Shown here piece by piece: positions 54,473 to 64,000 of a stretch of 64,000 nt of DNA. The translations under genes and the position numbers were made by a program. Under the pieces are notes generated by a model, which had not been told where the DNA came from, ran no database searches, and saw nothing but the letters and a program-made list of their open reading frames with translations. The stretch is from the NCBI GenBank assembly GCA_037176725.1, contig JAZBRS010000011.1, positions 496,001-560,000 on the forward strand. Reading direction: 5' to 3'. This stretch comes from Posidonia oceanica (taxonomy: Eukaryota > Streptophyta > Magnoliopsida > Alismatales > Posidoniaceae). How positions within the stretch are numbered: position 1 is the first letter of the stretch; every line of letters starts with the position of its first letter.

Positions 54473-56985
54473 ATGCAGTTGTTGCCATTTTTTTTCTTCC
54501 CCGCATCTTCGAGGCGGCTGTTGGGGTGGAAGAAGATGAGAGGGAGGCTGGGAAAGGTTCGAGAGAGTGAGAGGGGAAGAGTTCCTGAGTTTTCTTCTTC
54601 TCCTTCTTTCTGTGTGTGAACGAGAGAGTGGTGGTGTGGAGGCGAGAAGAGTTCTGTGCTTTCTTCTGGGTCGTGTGCATGTGCTCGTGAGGAAGAGGGG
54701 AACACCAGATGATGCTTCTCCACCATGGCCGTGAGCCATGGAGTGTGTGCTCATGTGGAGAGGAGGAAGTTCCACCGTCGACAAACAACCTCCTGCCGTG
54801 TCCATGCAATCGTGGAGGTAAGTTATTTGTTCGGCAGTTGATGTTCTTCCTTTCTTTTGCTTGTTGCGTGTGGTAATCCGGTGTTCCTCCTTGCTGTGAT
54901 CGTCTTGTGGAGGTTCTAGTAAGGCTTACGAAGGTGAGAGCATTGTGGGTTGTTGTGGTGGTCGCCCGCAACAGAGCTTTGGGTTTAGGTGGCTGGCGAC
55001 GAGTGGAAACCACCCCTGTGCGTGTCTGAGAGGTGCACACCTTATTGTTTTCTTTTCGATTATGCATGAAATTGATAAATATATGTTGCTTGGTATGTTC
55101 TTGATGCATGGTAGAAGATTTAAGATTTTAGGAGATTTATTGTGGTTTTTTTTAGTTAATTTACGATGATGGGCTACTGTTTGGGGTTTTGAGCTCCATT
55201 GATTGTGATTTTGATTACTTGAGCTACGTTTAGAAGAATGCCTTGATTCTTGTTCCATATTGTAGAGCACTTAGATACCTATGTTTTGGGTATTTTTTTG
55301 GAATTTATGGTTGCATGTGGTGAGACCGGTTTGAGTTCCCAAACCGGGCGATTTTTTGGGTTCACTGCATTCTGTCAAATTTTTATCTGAGTTTTTACTA
55401 TTGCGCGGGTTAGATGCATGGGTAGGATGCGCAGAGTTTCTACACGGTTTTCTAGGCGCAAACGGCCCCTGCTGGGCGCTAGTGGGCACCCTTAGGGTGC
55501 CCAGCCGGTTCAGTTTGGCTTGGCAATGGCCAGGCCAAATCTAGGAAAGTACACCTGGATTATGTTGATGCTTAAAATGTGGTTTTGGGTTTTATGAAGG
55601 TATTTGCGCAATAAAAATGATTTTTGAAATGATTTTGCAAAGTATTCTGAAAAGGGAATGCATGGGTTTTGTAAAAGGTTTTTGGAAAGAGTTTTCCAAC
55701 GTTTTCTTTTTGTAGCGGACCAAGATGCAGGAGGGACGTGTCGGCGGGTCCTGGGGATGTGACGACATTCTTGGGTAGTCGGGCATGTAGCCTAGGTTGA
55801 GGTCCTGAGACCAAGAGGATGAGGTAAGTGTTCGTCAGATCTTGGAGGTATGACACTCCTTGATTGTCATTCACGAGGCCAAGGCTGAGGTCCGCAGGTC
55901 AAGGTGCCGACGGGACTTGGAGGTATGACACTCCATTTGCTCCGGGTGCTGAAGGCCTAAGGTACTGAAAGTACATAGTGGTGTTGTGGCAGCAGACCCA
56001 GGGAGTATGAGACCTCTGAGTAGCTAGACGTGATATCCTTGCTAGTACGGGTACCGAGACTGGTAGGTGCTGACTGAGCCTTAGGGTTTGGAGCACTTAG
56101 TTTGGGACGTCAGTGGACGCCACCTCGTGTACACTGAGAAATGTGATGATAAATGAGGTTTGTTGGCCGGGTGGTCGCTCTCCCACACGGGGTAGGCAAC
56201 CGCGGCACTATAGTTGATAGAAGCTGGAGTCTTCAGCAACTGCTTGTGGCTAGGTGTCGTCTGCTTGGGCCTAAGTGACGACACAGACTGTTTGTGTGTG
56301 GTTGTGTGTGCTTGTGGCCGCGCCTGTGGGGCGTAGGTCTTGCACTAATGGAGCACTGTGGTTTTGCTGAGCAGTGTCTCATTGTTAGCTTTTGGTTTTA
56401 GCGTTTGCTGTGCTGTGTGTGTGTCTTGAATGCCATTGAGGGCATTCAGGCATGGTTGGTCGTCTGGTCTACACGAGGAGTGTGAGGGACTAGATTGTGT
56501 GGTTTTTGGGCTTGATTTGGCAAGAGTGGCCATTTCAAGTTTGCATAATGGTTTTGAAAAGAGCATGCATACGGCTTTGAAAGGAAAAGAGAAAAGATGA
56601 TTTCAAAAGCATGTTTTTAGTGGTTTGCTTTGTGGGCAATGATGTATGCCCTACTGTGGCATCTAGGAGAGATGCCTGTGTTTGTTTGCTTGTGGCATGG
56701 TTACGCCTGTTTCCTCGGTGGTGATAGCCGAGTTGTTGTGTGTGTGGGTAGGGTGTGTGCTGGGTGACCTTTCAATGGTCACTCACGTGTGTTTTGTTTC
56801 GTGTTTTTTAGGTGCAGGAGTAGGAGTTGCTGGTTTGCTAGTGCATATAGGATGGAGTCAATTCGCCACACATCAAGGGTTCTGGTGAGTGAATTATTTA
56901 GTTTAATACCAGTTAATTGTGCTTTTGATATCTACTTAGAGTTAATTTGGAAATAGTTTAAAAAAAATGGATTCTGGATGTTACA
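54473..56985 (+). mobile_element. Diverged Tekay-type LTR C, 5' part unclear
   Basis: Its distal half has the same ordered phrases as LTRs A and B: GATGTGACGACATTC, GTATGACACTC, GGCAGCAGACCCAGG, CGTGATATCC, GTGTGCTGGGTGACC, GTCACTCACGTGTG and GTGCAGGAGTAGGAG. It ends GGATGTTACA at 56985. The proximal half (54473-55300) is purine-rich and not clearly alignable. No internal domain is attached. Confidence 0.6.
55320..55510. other. Hairpin-word block of LTR C
   Basis: Two perfect inverted repeats: CCGGTTTG (55326-55333) with CAAACCGG (55340-55347), and TGGGCACCC (55483-55491) with GGGTGCCCA (55495-55503). Sits about 1.45 kb before the LTR end, like the block in LTR A. Confidence 0.75.
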
Positions 56986-57530
56986 TATATGATATTAGAA
57001 TATTTGTTATTAAAGATTTTTAGCTGAGTCACTGATAAATGATGAAGTTATAAGACTGTAGAAGTAGTACTGTGGCTTATCAATGTGTTTCCTAAAACAA
57101 GAAAATAAATAGTTTAATATGCTTTCCAATTAATAATGTGTCTTTGATAGTAGTGTCCCAATTCATATAATCATGAAAATATGTTTGTTGATAATTTGAA
57201 AATAGAACCCGATTCAGTGGTGTTGATTGTTGAGTTTTACACCCAAAGAATTAAATCTGGTTTGTGCTTATCAGGCTTTGGGTGTCTCTATGTTGAATCA
57301 GTCCTTATTTTATATAGGGTTATGATTTACAAGTGAGTCCCATCCATCTTTTGCTTCTTAATTAATTTTCTATTTTCTTTTTCTTCAAAGCCAGAAAAAC
57401 ATTTAAGAAGAATAAAACACTTTAAATTTACTGAAGATGCAATAAGTGAAATTTAATCTTTCAAACAACCAAATCACATAGTAGTACTTAGTTTGCTCAG
57501 AAAATCTTTCATATACCAGCACATTCGTTG
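56986..57530. other. AT-rich sequence, no gene
   Basis: Intron-like composition. A short open stretch near 57270-57340 is not recognised. Confidence 0.35.
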
Positions 57531-57857
57531 TTACTAGCAAGGTTTTCAGAATTAGACCAAACTACAAACCATTTTTGTGGTTAGTCTGATCCAGTGCACC
57601 AGTCTGGTAGGTTCAACTGGATAACATCATTTTGACACTATAAAAAAATTGAAAGAATTCAAAAGATTAGACCGGTTCAGCTGTAAAAACCAACCTTTCC
57701 ACCAATCTGACCTTCTGATCCACTTGTTCAAATGGGTTCAAAAATTAGATGGCCTGTGGGTCAATGGTTGAACCAGCCTGATTGGCCTGCCTGTCAACAG
57801 TTCAACTAGTCTGATTGGCCAGTCTAGGTCAGTTCCAACAACCTTGGGTGCTAGTAA
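57531..57857. mobile_element. MITE-like element, about 327 bp
   Basis: Imperfect terminal inverted repeats TTACTAGCAAGGTTTTC (left, from 57531) and AACCTTGGGTGCTAGTAA (right, to 57857). The interior is rich in GACCGGTTCA, GTTCAACTGG and CAGTCTGG words that pair with each other. No ORF. No clear target duplication read. Confidence 0.45.
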
Positions 57858-58547
57858 GGACGAGCACCCTAATTTAATTGGGTATAGCAATCTTAGTTTT
57901 AGTGTAAAATAATCTTGAATTATATTTTAGTCATTTCAATCTTACAGACCTTTAAGAGAACTATGAGAATAAGTGAAGATTTTAAGAATCTAAATATTTG
58001 TTTTCACCAGCTACAATTTTGCATTATCTAATCCCTATTTGAGTAAGTGAAGATTTTGCAAGCATCCACAGAACATGCTGAAACATGACTTTCCGAATGT
58101 TCTTTTTGTTCTTATATACTTGCCTATTTCCTGCTTCATACACTTGATTATTTCCTGCTTTGCTTACTCATTGTAACTATTGGTGTGTTTTTATGCTTAA
58201 AATGTTCTGGAATACACAGAAACCTTGGTCCAACTATTTCAAAGGTACTCTAGGTTTAGTTGTTTGTTCCTTTTATCGTGAGAATTATACTTCTCAAGTG
58301 CATTAGACTTGTAGCAAACTTCTAATTTTAGTGCACATTGAACAGGAAAATATCCTTGTCTCAACTAACTTTCTTTCATATACGCATGCCAAATCATAAT
58401 GCAGGATTGAATTTTAGATTCACCATGATTCTATTTAGGACAAAATTGATTTCTTTAAGAAATGACCAAGCAGAAATTGGCCTTGGACCGTGACTATCCT
58501 GATCATTGTTGTGTTATTACATGCCAATTCTCTGTGGTATCTGTGGT
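57858..58547. other. AT-rich sequence, no gene
   Basis: No supported feature. The segment AATACACAG followed by AAACCTTGGTCCAAC near 58215 looks like a splice acceptor and short exon but cannot be assigned. Confidence 0.35.
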
Positions 58548-61425
58548 TGTAACACCTAGGAATTCATTTCCCTTGTAATTGTACATTTATAATGAATTCC
58601 TTGGCTATAGACGGGTGTTACTGGCCTTGTGGGCCCCACTTGTGATTGTTTGTAGGCCCCACTTGTGGTTTGTGAGGGCTCCGCTTGTGTTTGTCGTGGG
58701 CCCCACTTGTGGTTGTTCGTGGGCCCCACCTTTTGATTTGCTGTGGGGCCCACTTGTGGTGGTTGGTGGGACTAGATTGCGGTTTGTTCCCTGGCTTTAC
58801 CCCTTTCTGCCTTTTGGCCCTCTATCTTCTATTTCTTGTATTTTCCTTATTCCTAGGGGGTGTGTTGTGAAATTTACCCAGCATATTACTATGCGTGGGA
58901 TCGTATGGTATTGTGTGTGTGTTCGGTGCGTTGCTGCAGCTGGCTCGTGTGGCTATGCCGGTTGATGAGGGCATGAGATCCACACCTTGTGGGGGAATGC
59001 AGCGCTCCCGTGCGTCTGCAGTGCGGAGCCTCAGCCTTTTATATTCTACATGGCTGCGTTGTTCTCTTGCATCTACACACACACACACACACCTCGTGTT
59101 CCTCTACATTCTCCATCTTTCCCTCTGCTCTCTCAGCTCTCTCACTCTCCCTCTCCTGCCCTCCCTCCCACTTGCCCTCTCTCCCTCCCCTCCAGTCGCC
59201 CTCCTTCTCCTCCTTCTCTCCCACTCCTCTCTCTCCCTCACGCCCGTGCCCTATCCCCTGGCTAGCGCGAATCTCACCCCCTCTTCCTCATCTCTCCACC
59301 TCCCTCCTTCCTCCTCCACCTCCATCCTCTCTTCTCCACCCTCCCTCTTCCCCTTCTCCTCTCCTCCTCCTTCCTCTTCTCTGTGGTGGTCGGCGCGACT
59401 CGGTGTTGTGCCGGTGGCTGGCCTGGTCCGGCGAGCGTGGGCGGTTCAAGGTGGTCGTCGGCTTACTCCTCCTCAGTGCTCGGAACACTGGTGAAGGTGA
59501 GTCGAGTATAGGTTGGGTTTTTGGGTTCGTCTTTCTCACTGTGCCCTAACCGTGTGTTTCGTCGTGTGGCCGTGGGACGAGGTGCAGCGAGCGTGAGTTG
59601 GGTGATCTCCGGTCTCTTCCTGTGGTCGAGTGGACTTTGGGGAAGCGTCACGGATCGCCGGGGGTGATGGTGGTTCGCCGAATGACAGTGGTTGTCCCTT
59701 GTCTCGAGGTACATGCCTCGCCCTTAGTTGCTAAAATAGCTTTAAAATGATAGATTTATGTTCCTTGCCATGAATTGAATGCCATAGAAGTGTTTTGATA
59801 ATTTTTGGGAATTTATATGGATTTTTAGTTGAATTTTATCAGCTTCAGTAGGTTAATGCCCATTATGTGGTTTTCCAGCGTTTTAATGAGTTGTATGCCT
59901 CGGAATGCCATCCAGTTGTTTTAGTATATTAAATGCTAGAATTATAGTTTTATGCAGGTGTTTGGGACTTTAAGTCCCAACCCCATGTTTTTCTGCATGC
60001 CTCTATTTCGACATGCCGAACCTACACCAAAATGCACTCCTGAGCCTGAATTTGGTCGACCGAAATGGTTTAGTTTGCCGTTTCAACTCTCGAGTGACAA
60101 GTGCCAGGTTCGGTCGACCGACCCATTTCGACATACTGCGATAGGGACCTGTTTCGATCGACCGAACCCAATCGGTCTGCCGAATCAGGGCCTGGAGCAG
60201 GCCCTGCTCTCTGGTCCGGTCGAGCGAAAGGTTTCAATTTGCTGAACCTGGGTCTGGGACTTTTCCCAGGCTTGTTTTAATGGGTTTTTAATTCATGATT
60301 ATTTAGGACTTAATTGTGCTTTAGCCCATGACTTGATAAATATTTTCAAAGAGGTTTTCTAAGAAAATATGGATGTGTTTGCAAATGGTTTTATCGAGGT
60401 TTTCTGTGGGCCCAATCTGGGAGTCGTGCGGTCTGGACCCAGGGATGCAACGATGTTCCTGGTGTATTGCACACTTCGCTTGGGCTAAGGTTTGGGGGTC
60501 GGGGTGTCGGCCGTACCTAGCGATATCGTAGCAGTGGACTCGGGAGGTATGATACTCATGCATAGCTGGGCGTGATACTCTAGTCGCTACAGACACCGGG
60601 ACTCGCCTTTTTGTGGTGTGGAGGACCACGTGGGTGGTTCGAACGCACATAGTTTGCGGACGCCAATGAGGTGTGCCCTATGGTTCTGTCCATATTGAGG
60701 ATAGCTCACCCAAGTGGGGTGAGTAGCTTTCCCACTTGGGGATTGCTTTTGAGGCTTCTCTAGTGTGAGAACATCGAGACAGGCACGCTCCTCCACAGGA
60801 CGGGTGTCCATAGCAGTGTAGTGAGTTACAGGGGTGAGTCCCTAGCTACTGCTTGAGGCCAGCTCGGTTGTTGGGCGCTAGGCAACGCGACTAGTTATGG
60901 TTTTGTACTTGTGGGGCTGTGGTTTGTGGTTTCTGGCCATATTGGGCCTAGAGTTTTCCCGCTTATTTTTGCGGTGTGTGGTTTTGGTTGAGTTTTGGGT
61001 CGGTGGGCCGAGCTTTGATAAATGTGATTTGATATCCTTCGTTTCCCCTGTTTTGGCTTATTAGGCTTTGGAAAGGATGTTTTATTATTATAAAATGATT
61101 ATTATTGACTCAGATTTGGAGTTTTGACCGGTTTACGCCTTTTTATGGTTTTGTGCCAATTTTCTCGTGGTTTTTGCGAGGTGTGTGCTAGGTGACAATT
61201 TCTGGTCACTCATGTGTATTTTATTGTAGTTTTCAGTTGCAGGTGCAGATGTTTAGCGGGTGTTGGTTGATAGTGCATTTAGTCGGAGTCACGTAGTTGT
61301 CCACTACAGGTTCCTAGCATAGTTTTCTATTGTATAGCCTGTAGATAATTGTATATGTTACAGTTATTTAAGTTTTAATTTGTTTGGGCTATGGTTTTCG
61401 TTGGTGGCGAATTTAGGTCGTCACA
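58548..61425 (+). mobile_element. Tekay-type LTR B, about 2.9 kb (5' LTR)
   Basis: Starts TGTAACACCTAGGAATTC and ends AGGTCGTCACA, followed by a primer-binding site, so it is the 5' LTR of an element whose body lies to the right. Same order of blocks as LTR A. It has a (CA)n tract at about 59072-59092 and pyrimidine-rich DNA to 59390. The word block at 59995-60245 differs from LTR A. The C/T-rich ORFs are composition artefacts. Confidence 0.8.
59995..60245. other. Hairpin-word block of LTR B (GGTCGACCGAA words)
   Basis: TTTCGACATGCCGAACC, TTTGGTCGACCGAAATGG, TTCGGTCGACCGACCC, TTTCGATCGACCGAACCC, ATCGGTCTGCCGAATCAGG and GGTCCGGTCGAGCGAAAGG. Each word is a palindrome or near-palindrome of the CGGTNNRCCG type. 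Confidence 0.7.
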
Positions 61426-61429
61426 GATT

Positions 61430-61441
61430 TGGTATCAGAGC
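61430..61441 (+). other. Primer-binding site (tRNA-iMet)
   Basis: TGGTATCAGAGC, exact plant initiator tRNA-Met site, five bases after the LTR B end. Confidence 0.9.
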
Positions 61442-61530
61442 CCAGGTTCACTAGGTTGCACTAGCCTAGGAGTGGTCAGTTTAGTGACTCCATAGGATTG
61501 CATATCATGGTTGAGTCTGCACCTGTTGGT
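61442..61530 (+). other. Leader of the Tekay element, cut by the LINE
   Basis: Short untranslated stretch between primer site and LINE insertion (ends GCACCTGTTGG). The gag of this element, if present, would lie beyond the window. Confidence 0.5.
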
Positions 61531-61971
61531 TTTTTTTTTTTGCCAGGCAAAAGGAGGGAGACCCTCGAAATAATATAAAAGAGAAAATTGTACAGAAAAA
61601 AGAAAGTGGATAGCAGTCCAGTACAAGGGTACAAAGACCAGCCCAACATAGCCCAAACGAGGGCACTAAACTGCAGATTTAACAAGCATTTGGGCAGGAC
61701 CAAGGCTTGATACAACGGCCCAATACAGGTTGGAAAAAATAAACCCAGACCAGACCTGGTCTATCCCAGGGCCCCAGAATCAGTCCAAAGCCCATCTAAG
61801 CACAAGCCAGGTAGGCCAGTAAAGCTTCTACTGTAGCAGACCGGAGTCGATGGGCTAAAGAAAGCCTAGCAAGATGCATCAAAAGAAATCCGGATTTACC
61901 GCTGAATGCAGCCCAGACCAAACGAAACATACTGCGTAGGAGGGCCAAAGCACCACGTTCTGACCCCGCCC

Positions 61972-62440
61972 TTATTCAAATTCAAACTCGCCAGTGCCCG
62001 TTAGAAAGAGTTTAATTGCAGTACAGAGACACAATAGCTGGGTGGGTTGGTGCTGGTCTACAAACCAGCAATGCTTCCTCTCTGACCAGAGTTTGTAGAT
62101 CATGGCACAGAAGAGGCGTGAGGTGTTGCGTTGGAGCCGGAGGGAGGTGTGCTGCTGCTGGAAGTGGAGGGTGATGTGGTCAATCACCCCAAGCAGCGTC
62201 GTCTCCGACTAAGTCTGTGAGCTTAGCTGGGGCAGAGCTATGTTCCACACCTGCCTGGAGAACTCACATGTCCACAACAGGTGATCGATAGACTCAGCCT
62301 CCATGCGACATAGCGGGCACCGTGAGACTATATGGATACCTCGACGTTGAAGGTTGTCATGTTAAGGCAGACCTCGCCGGAGAGCACGCCAAGTACAGAA
62401 GGCATGCCGGGGTGCAGCTCCCCTGTACCACACGAAGGGA
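61972..62440 (-). pseudogene. LINE ORF2 C-terminal zf-RVT domain
   Basis: WYRGAAPRHAFCTWRAL (to 62362), then in a shifted frame RCPLCRMEAESIDHLLWTCE with zinc ligands, and a last open part 62187-61972 (IYKLWSERKHCWFVD, ending GTGEFEFE). The stop at 61972 gives the natural end that is missing in the other LINE copy. Confidence 0.75.
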
Positions 62441-63977
62441 GCCCAGTTAACCTCAGGGTTCTGAGCTCTGATGGAGTTCCATGCAGATCTTAGAGAGAAG
62501 CCTGCCATGGTCGGAGTCCAAGATATGTGGTCACCTCCTGGTTCCAGCGGAGTGGCGTGGATGTCTGACCATAAATCATGCATTTTGATCGTGGTTGGCG
62601 GAGGTAGATTCCATCTCTGATCGTCAATGAAAGCAACCACCTTACATAGTGGGTCACATCCCATATCCCTCCGGAGCCTTTCTCCCACCCAGAGGAGGAT
62701 AGGTGGGTGTCCCATCCATGGGTCTTGGAAGAAACTTGTGGACAGGACATCTCCCAAATGATATTTCAACAGGTCCACAGCGTGGGGACAGATTCAGAGG
62801 ATGCCCCTCCAGGCCCAAGAGGCGTTCTGAGGTGGTCGTGCACACCAAAGTGTACCTCCTTGAAGATATTTTGCCCTCATCCATTTCACCCAGAGGGCAT
62901 CTCGATTGGTCTCCACTTCCTAGAGGAGACGAAGGATCCCCGCTCTGTTGCAGTCACTGGGTTTGTGTATCCCCAGCCCGCCTTCAACTTTAGGACAACA
63001 CACATCCTTCCATGAAGTGTAGACTGATTTCCTAGTGCTGTGCCCAAACCACAGAAATTGAAGCATGGCTTGGTCGATTGTCTGGAGTACGCTTGCCGGG
63101 AGGGTGAACACCGCCGTCCAGTGGAGGTGTAAGGAAGAGAGCACCGATCTGATGAGCTCCAAGCGACCCGCATAGGAGAGGTATTTCTCCTTCCAAGTTT
63201 GCAATCGATCTTTGACTACTTGAATTAGAGGAGCATAGTCTTTAGCTGACAGTCTCTTCGATAGGAGCGGGAGGCCAAGATACCTCACCGGATGCTCCCT
63301 TGCACTCAAGCTCAGATGTGTTTCAATCCATCTTCTATCCTTCACCATGCCACTGAAGTATATCGCACTCTTTGGGAAGTTGATATTAAGTCCAGATCTT
63401 GCAGAGAAGTCGTCCAGAATTTTCTTCAACCCACGAGCGTTCTTTTTATCTGCCTTCAGAAAAATCATTAAGTCATCTGCAAATATTATGTGAGAGACAA
63501 CCGTCGATCCACAGACCATAGGATCTAACTCGCCATTGTGCTCTGCATGTTTGAACATCGCGGAGAGAACCTGCATTGCCACGACGAAGAGGTACGGGGA
63601 GAGGGGATCCCCCTAGCACACCCCATTAGCTGAAGGGAAGGATAAGGAGGTTTCTCCATTGATATTCAAAGAGAAAGATGCGCCCATACACATCTCCATC
63701 CAACTGGACCATTTGTGGCCAAAACCCATGCACCGGAGTGTATCACAGATGAAGGCACAATTAAGGGTGTTGAAGGCCTTGCTCAGGTCTAGTTTTATGC
63801 ACATTCAGGCTCTTCCATGACCAGAGTGCAAGTTATGGCACAGTTCATGTGCCAGCAGAATAGCATCGGTGATACGTCTCCCTTTAATGAATGCACATTG
63901 ATTAGGGTGAATGATCTTAGGCAGCAGTGGCTTGAGTCTATTGGATAATATCTTTGCAAGGATGCGGTAGAGGACAT
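62362..63977 (-). pseudogene. LINE ORF2: reverse transcriptase, interrupted
   Basis: From the window edge: YRILAK and RLKPLLPKII in shifted frames, then MCIKLDLSKAFNTLNCAFI (63804-63613), a TAG at 63613-63615, then the 220-codon open part 63582-62920 with VSHIIFADDLMIF, FSARSGLNINFPKSAIYF, RYLGLPLLSKRLSAKDY, PKVEGGLGIHKPSDCN. After a break near 62880 come VLSTSFFQDPWMGHPPILLW and SLRSAWNSIRAQ. The RT core with FADD is preserved, but at least four breaks exist. Confidence 0.85.
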
Positions 63978-64000
63978 TGCAGAGGGTAATGGGGCGATGG

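Larger units (their letters stand above)
61531..64000 (-). mobile_element. Second L1-type LINE, 3' end with poly-A, 5' end outside
   Basis: Poly-A tail as a T-run at 61531-61543 on the plus strand, then a 3' UTR (61544-61971), zf-RVT and RT on the minus strand to the window end. It is inserted 90 bp downstream of the Tekay primer site. The wording is very similar to the LINE at 43.4-48.1 kb (FADDLMIF, KSAIYFSG, LSYAGRLELIRSVLSSLHLH), so the two are one family. Confidence 0.9.

Noticed and set aside
57210..57345. Possible exon with donor and acceptor-like ends
   Set aside because: Too short and without any family wording; no neighbouring exon found.

Overview
This window is repeat-dense nuclear DNA from a flowering plant, most likely a eudicot. 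It contains Ty3/gypsy elements of the Tat, Athila and Tekay/Del lineages, a gag-only LTR element primed by initiator tRNA-Met, plant L1-type LINEs, an endogenous caulimovirid and intron-containing fragments of plant nuclear genes. I see no intact host gene, rRNA, tRNA gene or CRISPR array. Nearly every coding region carries stops or frameshifts.

Layout. 1-15.4 kb: remains of a large Tat-lineage element on the + strand (truncated RT fused to a 66-bp coding minisatellite, integrase tail, a long 3' region, then an LTR). The 3' region holds three plant-mobile-domain (PMD) pseudogenes on the opposite strand, each preceded by a TATA-like box and a cluster of AACGTT-centred words, and then several hairpin-bearing tandem arrays. 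15.6-26.1 kb: 5'-truncated Athila element (RT-RNase H-integrase, 3' UTR, 3' LTR). Its LTR is split by a complete gag-only LTR retrotransposon (19383-25007) with a GATAT target duplication. 26.1-28.0 kb: second Tat element, minus strand, with primer-binding site. 28.0-32.7 kb: decayed endogenous pararetrovirus, minus strand. 32.7-35.8 kb: rearranged Tekay copy, minus strand.

35.8-43.4 kb: AT-rich DNA holding an eight-exon pseudogene of an ANTH-domain clathrin assembly protein between ~180-bp direct repeats, a second Athila 3' end preceded by an unidentified ORF instead of pol, and adjoining fragments of beta-ketoacyl-ACP synthase I and PDS5. 43.4-48.1 kb: L1 LINE, minus strand, missing its 3' end. 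48.9-54.5 kb: Tekay element, + strand, with a 79-bp hairpin array, integrase and a 3-kb LTR. 54.5-57.0 kb: diverged third Tekay-type LTR. 57.5-57.9 kb: MITE-like element. 58.5-61.4 kb: another Tekay LTR with tRNA-Met primer site. 61.5 kb to the end: second L1 LINE inserted just inside that element.

The least explained signal is a recurring design. Unrelated element families (Tat, Tekay, gag-only) carry clusters of short CG-containing inverted repeats at fixed places, and the tandem arrays consist of units that can each fold into a hairpin. In several cases stem sequences differ while pairing is kept. All assignments come from reading motifs and recalled family features; no database search was run.
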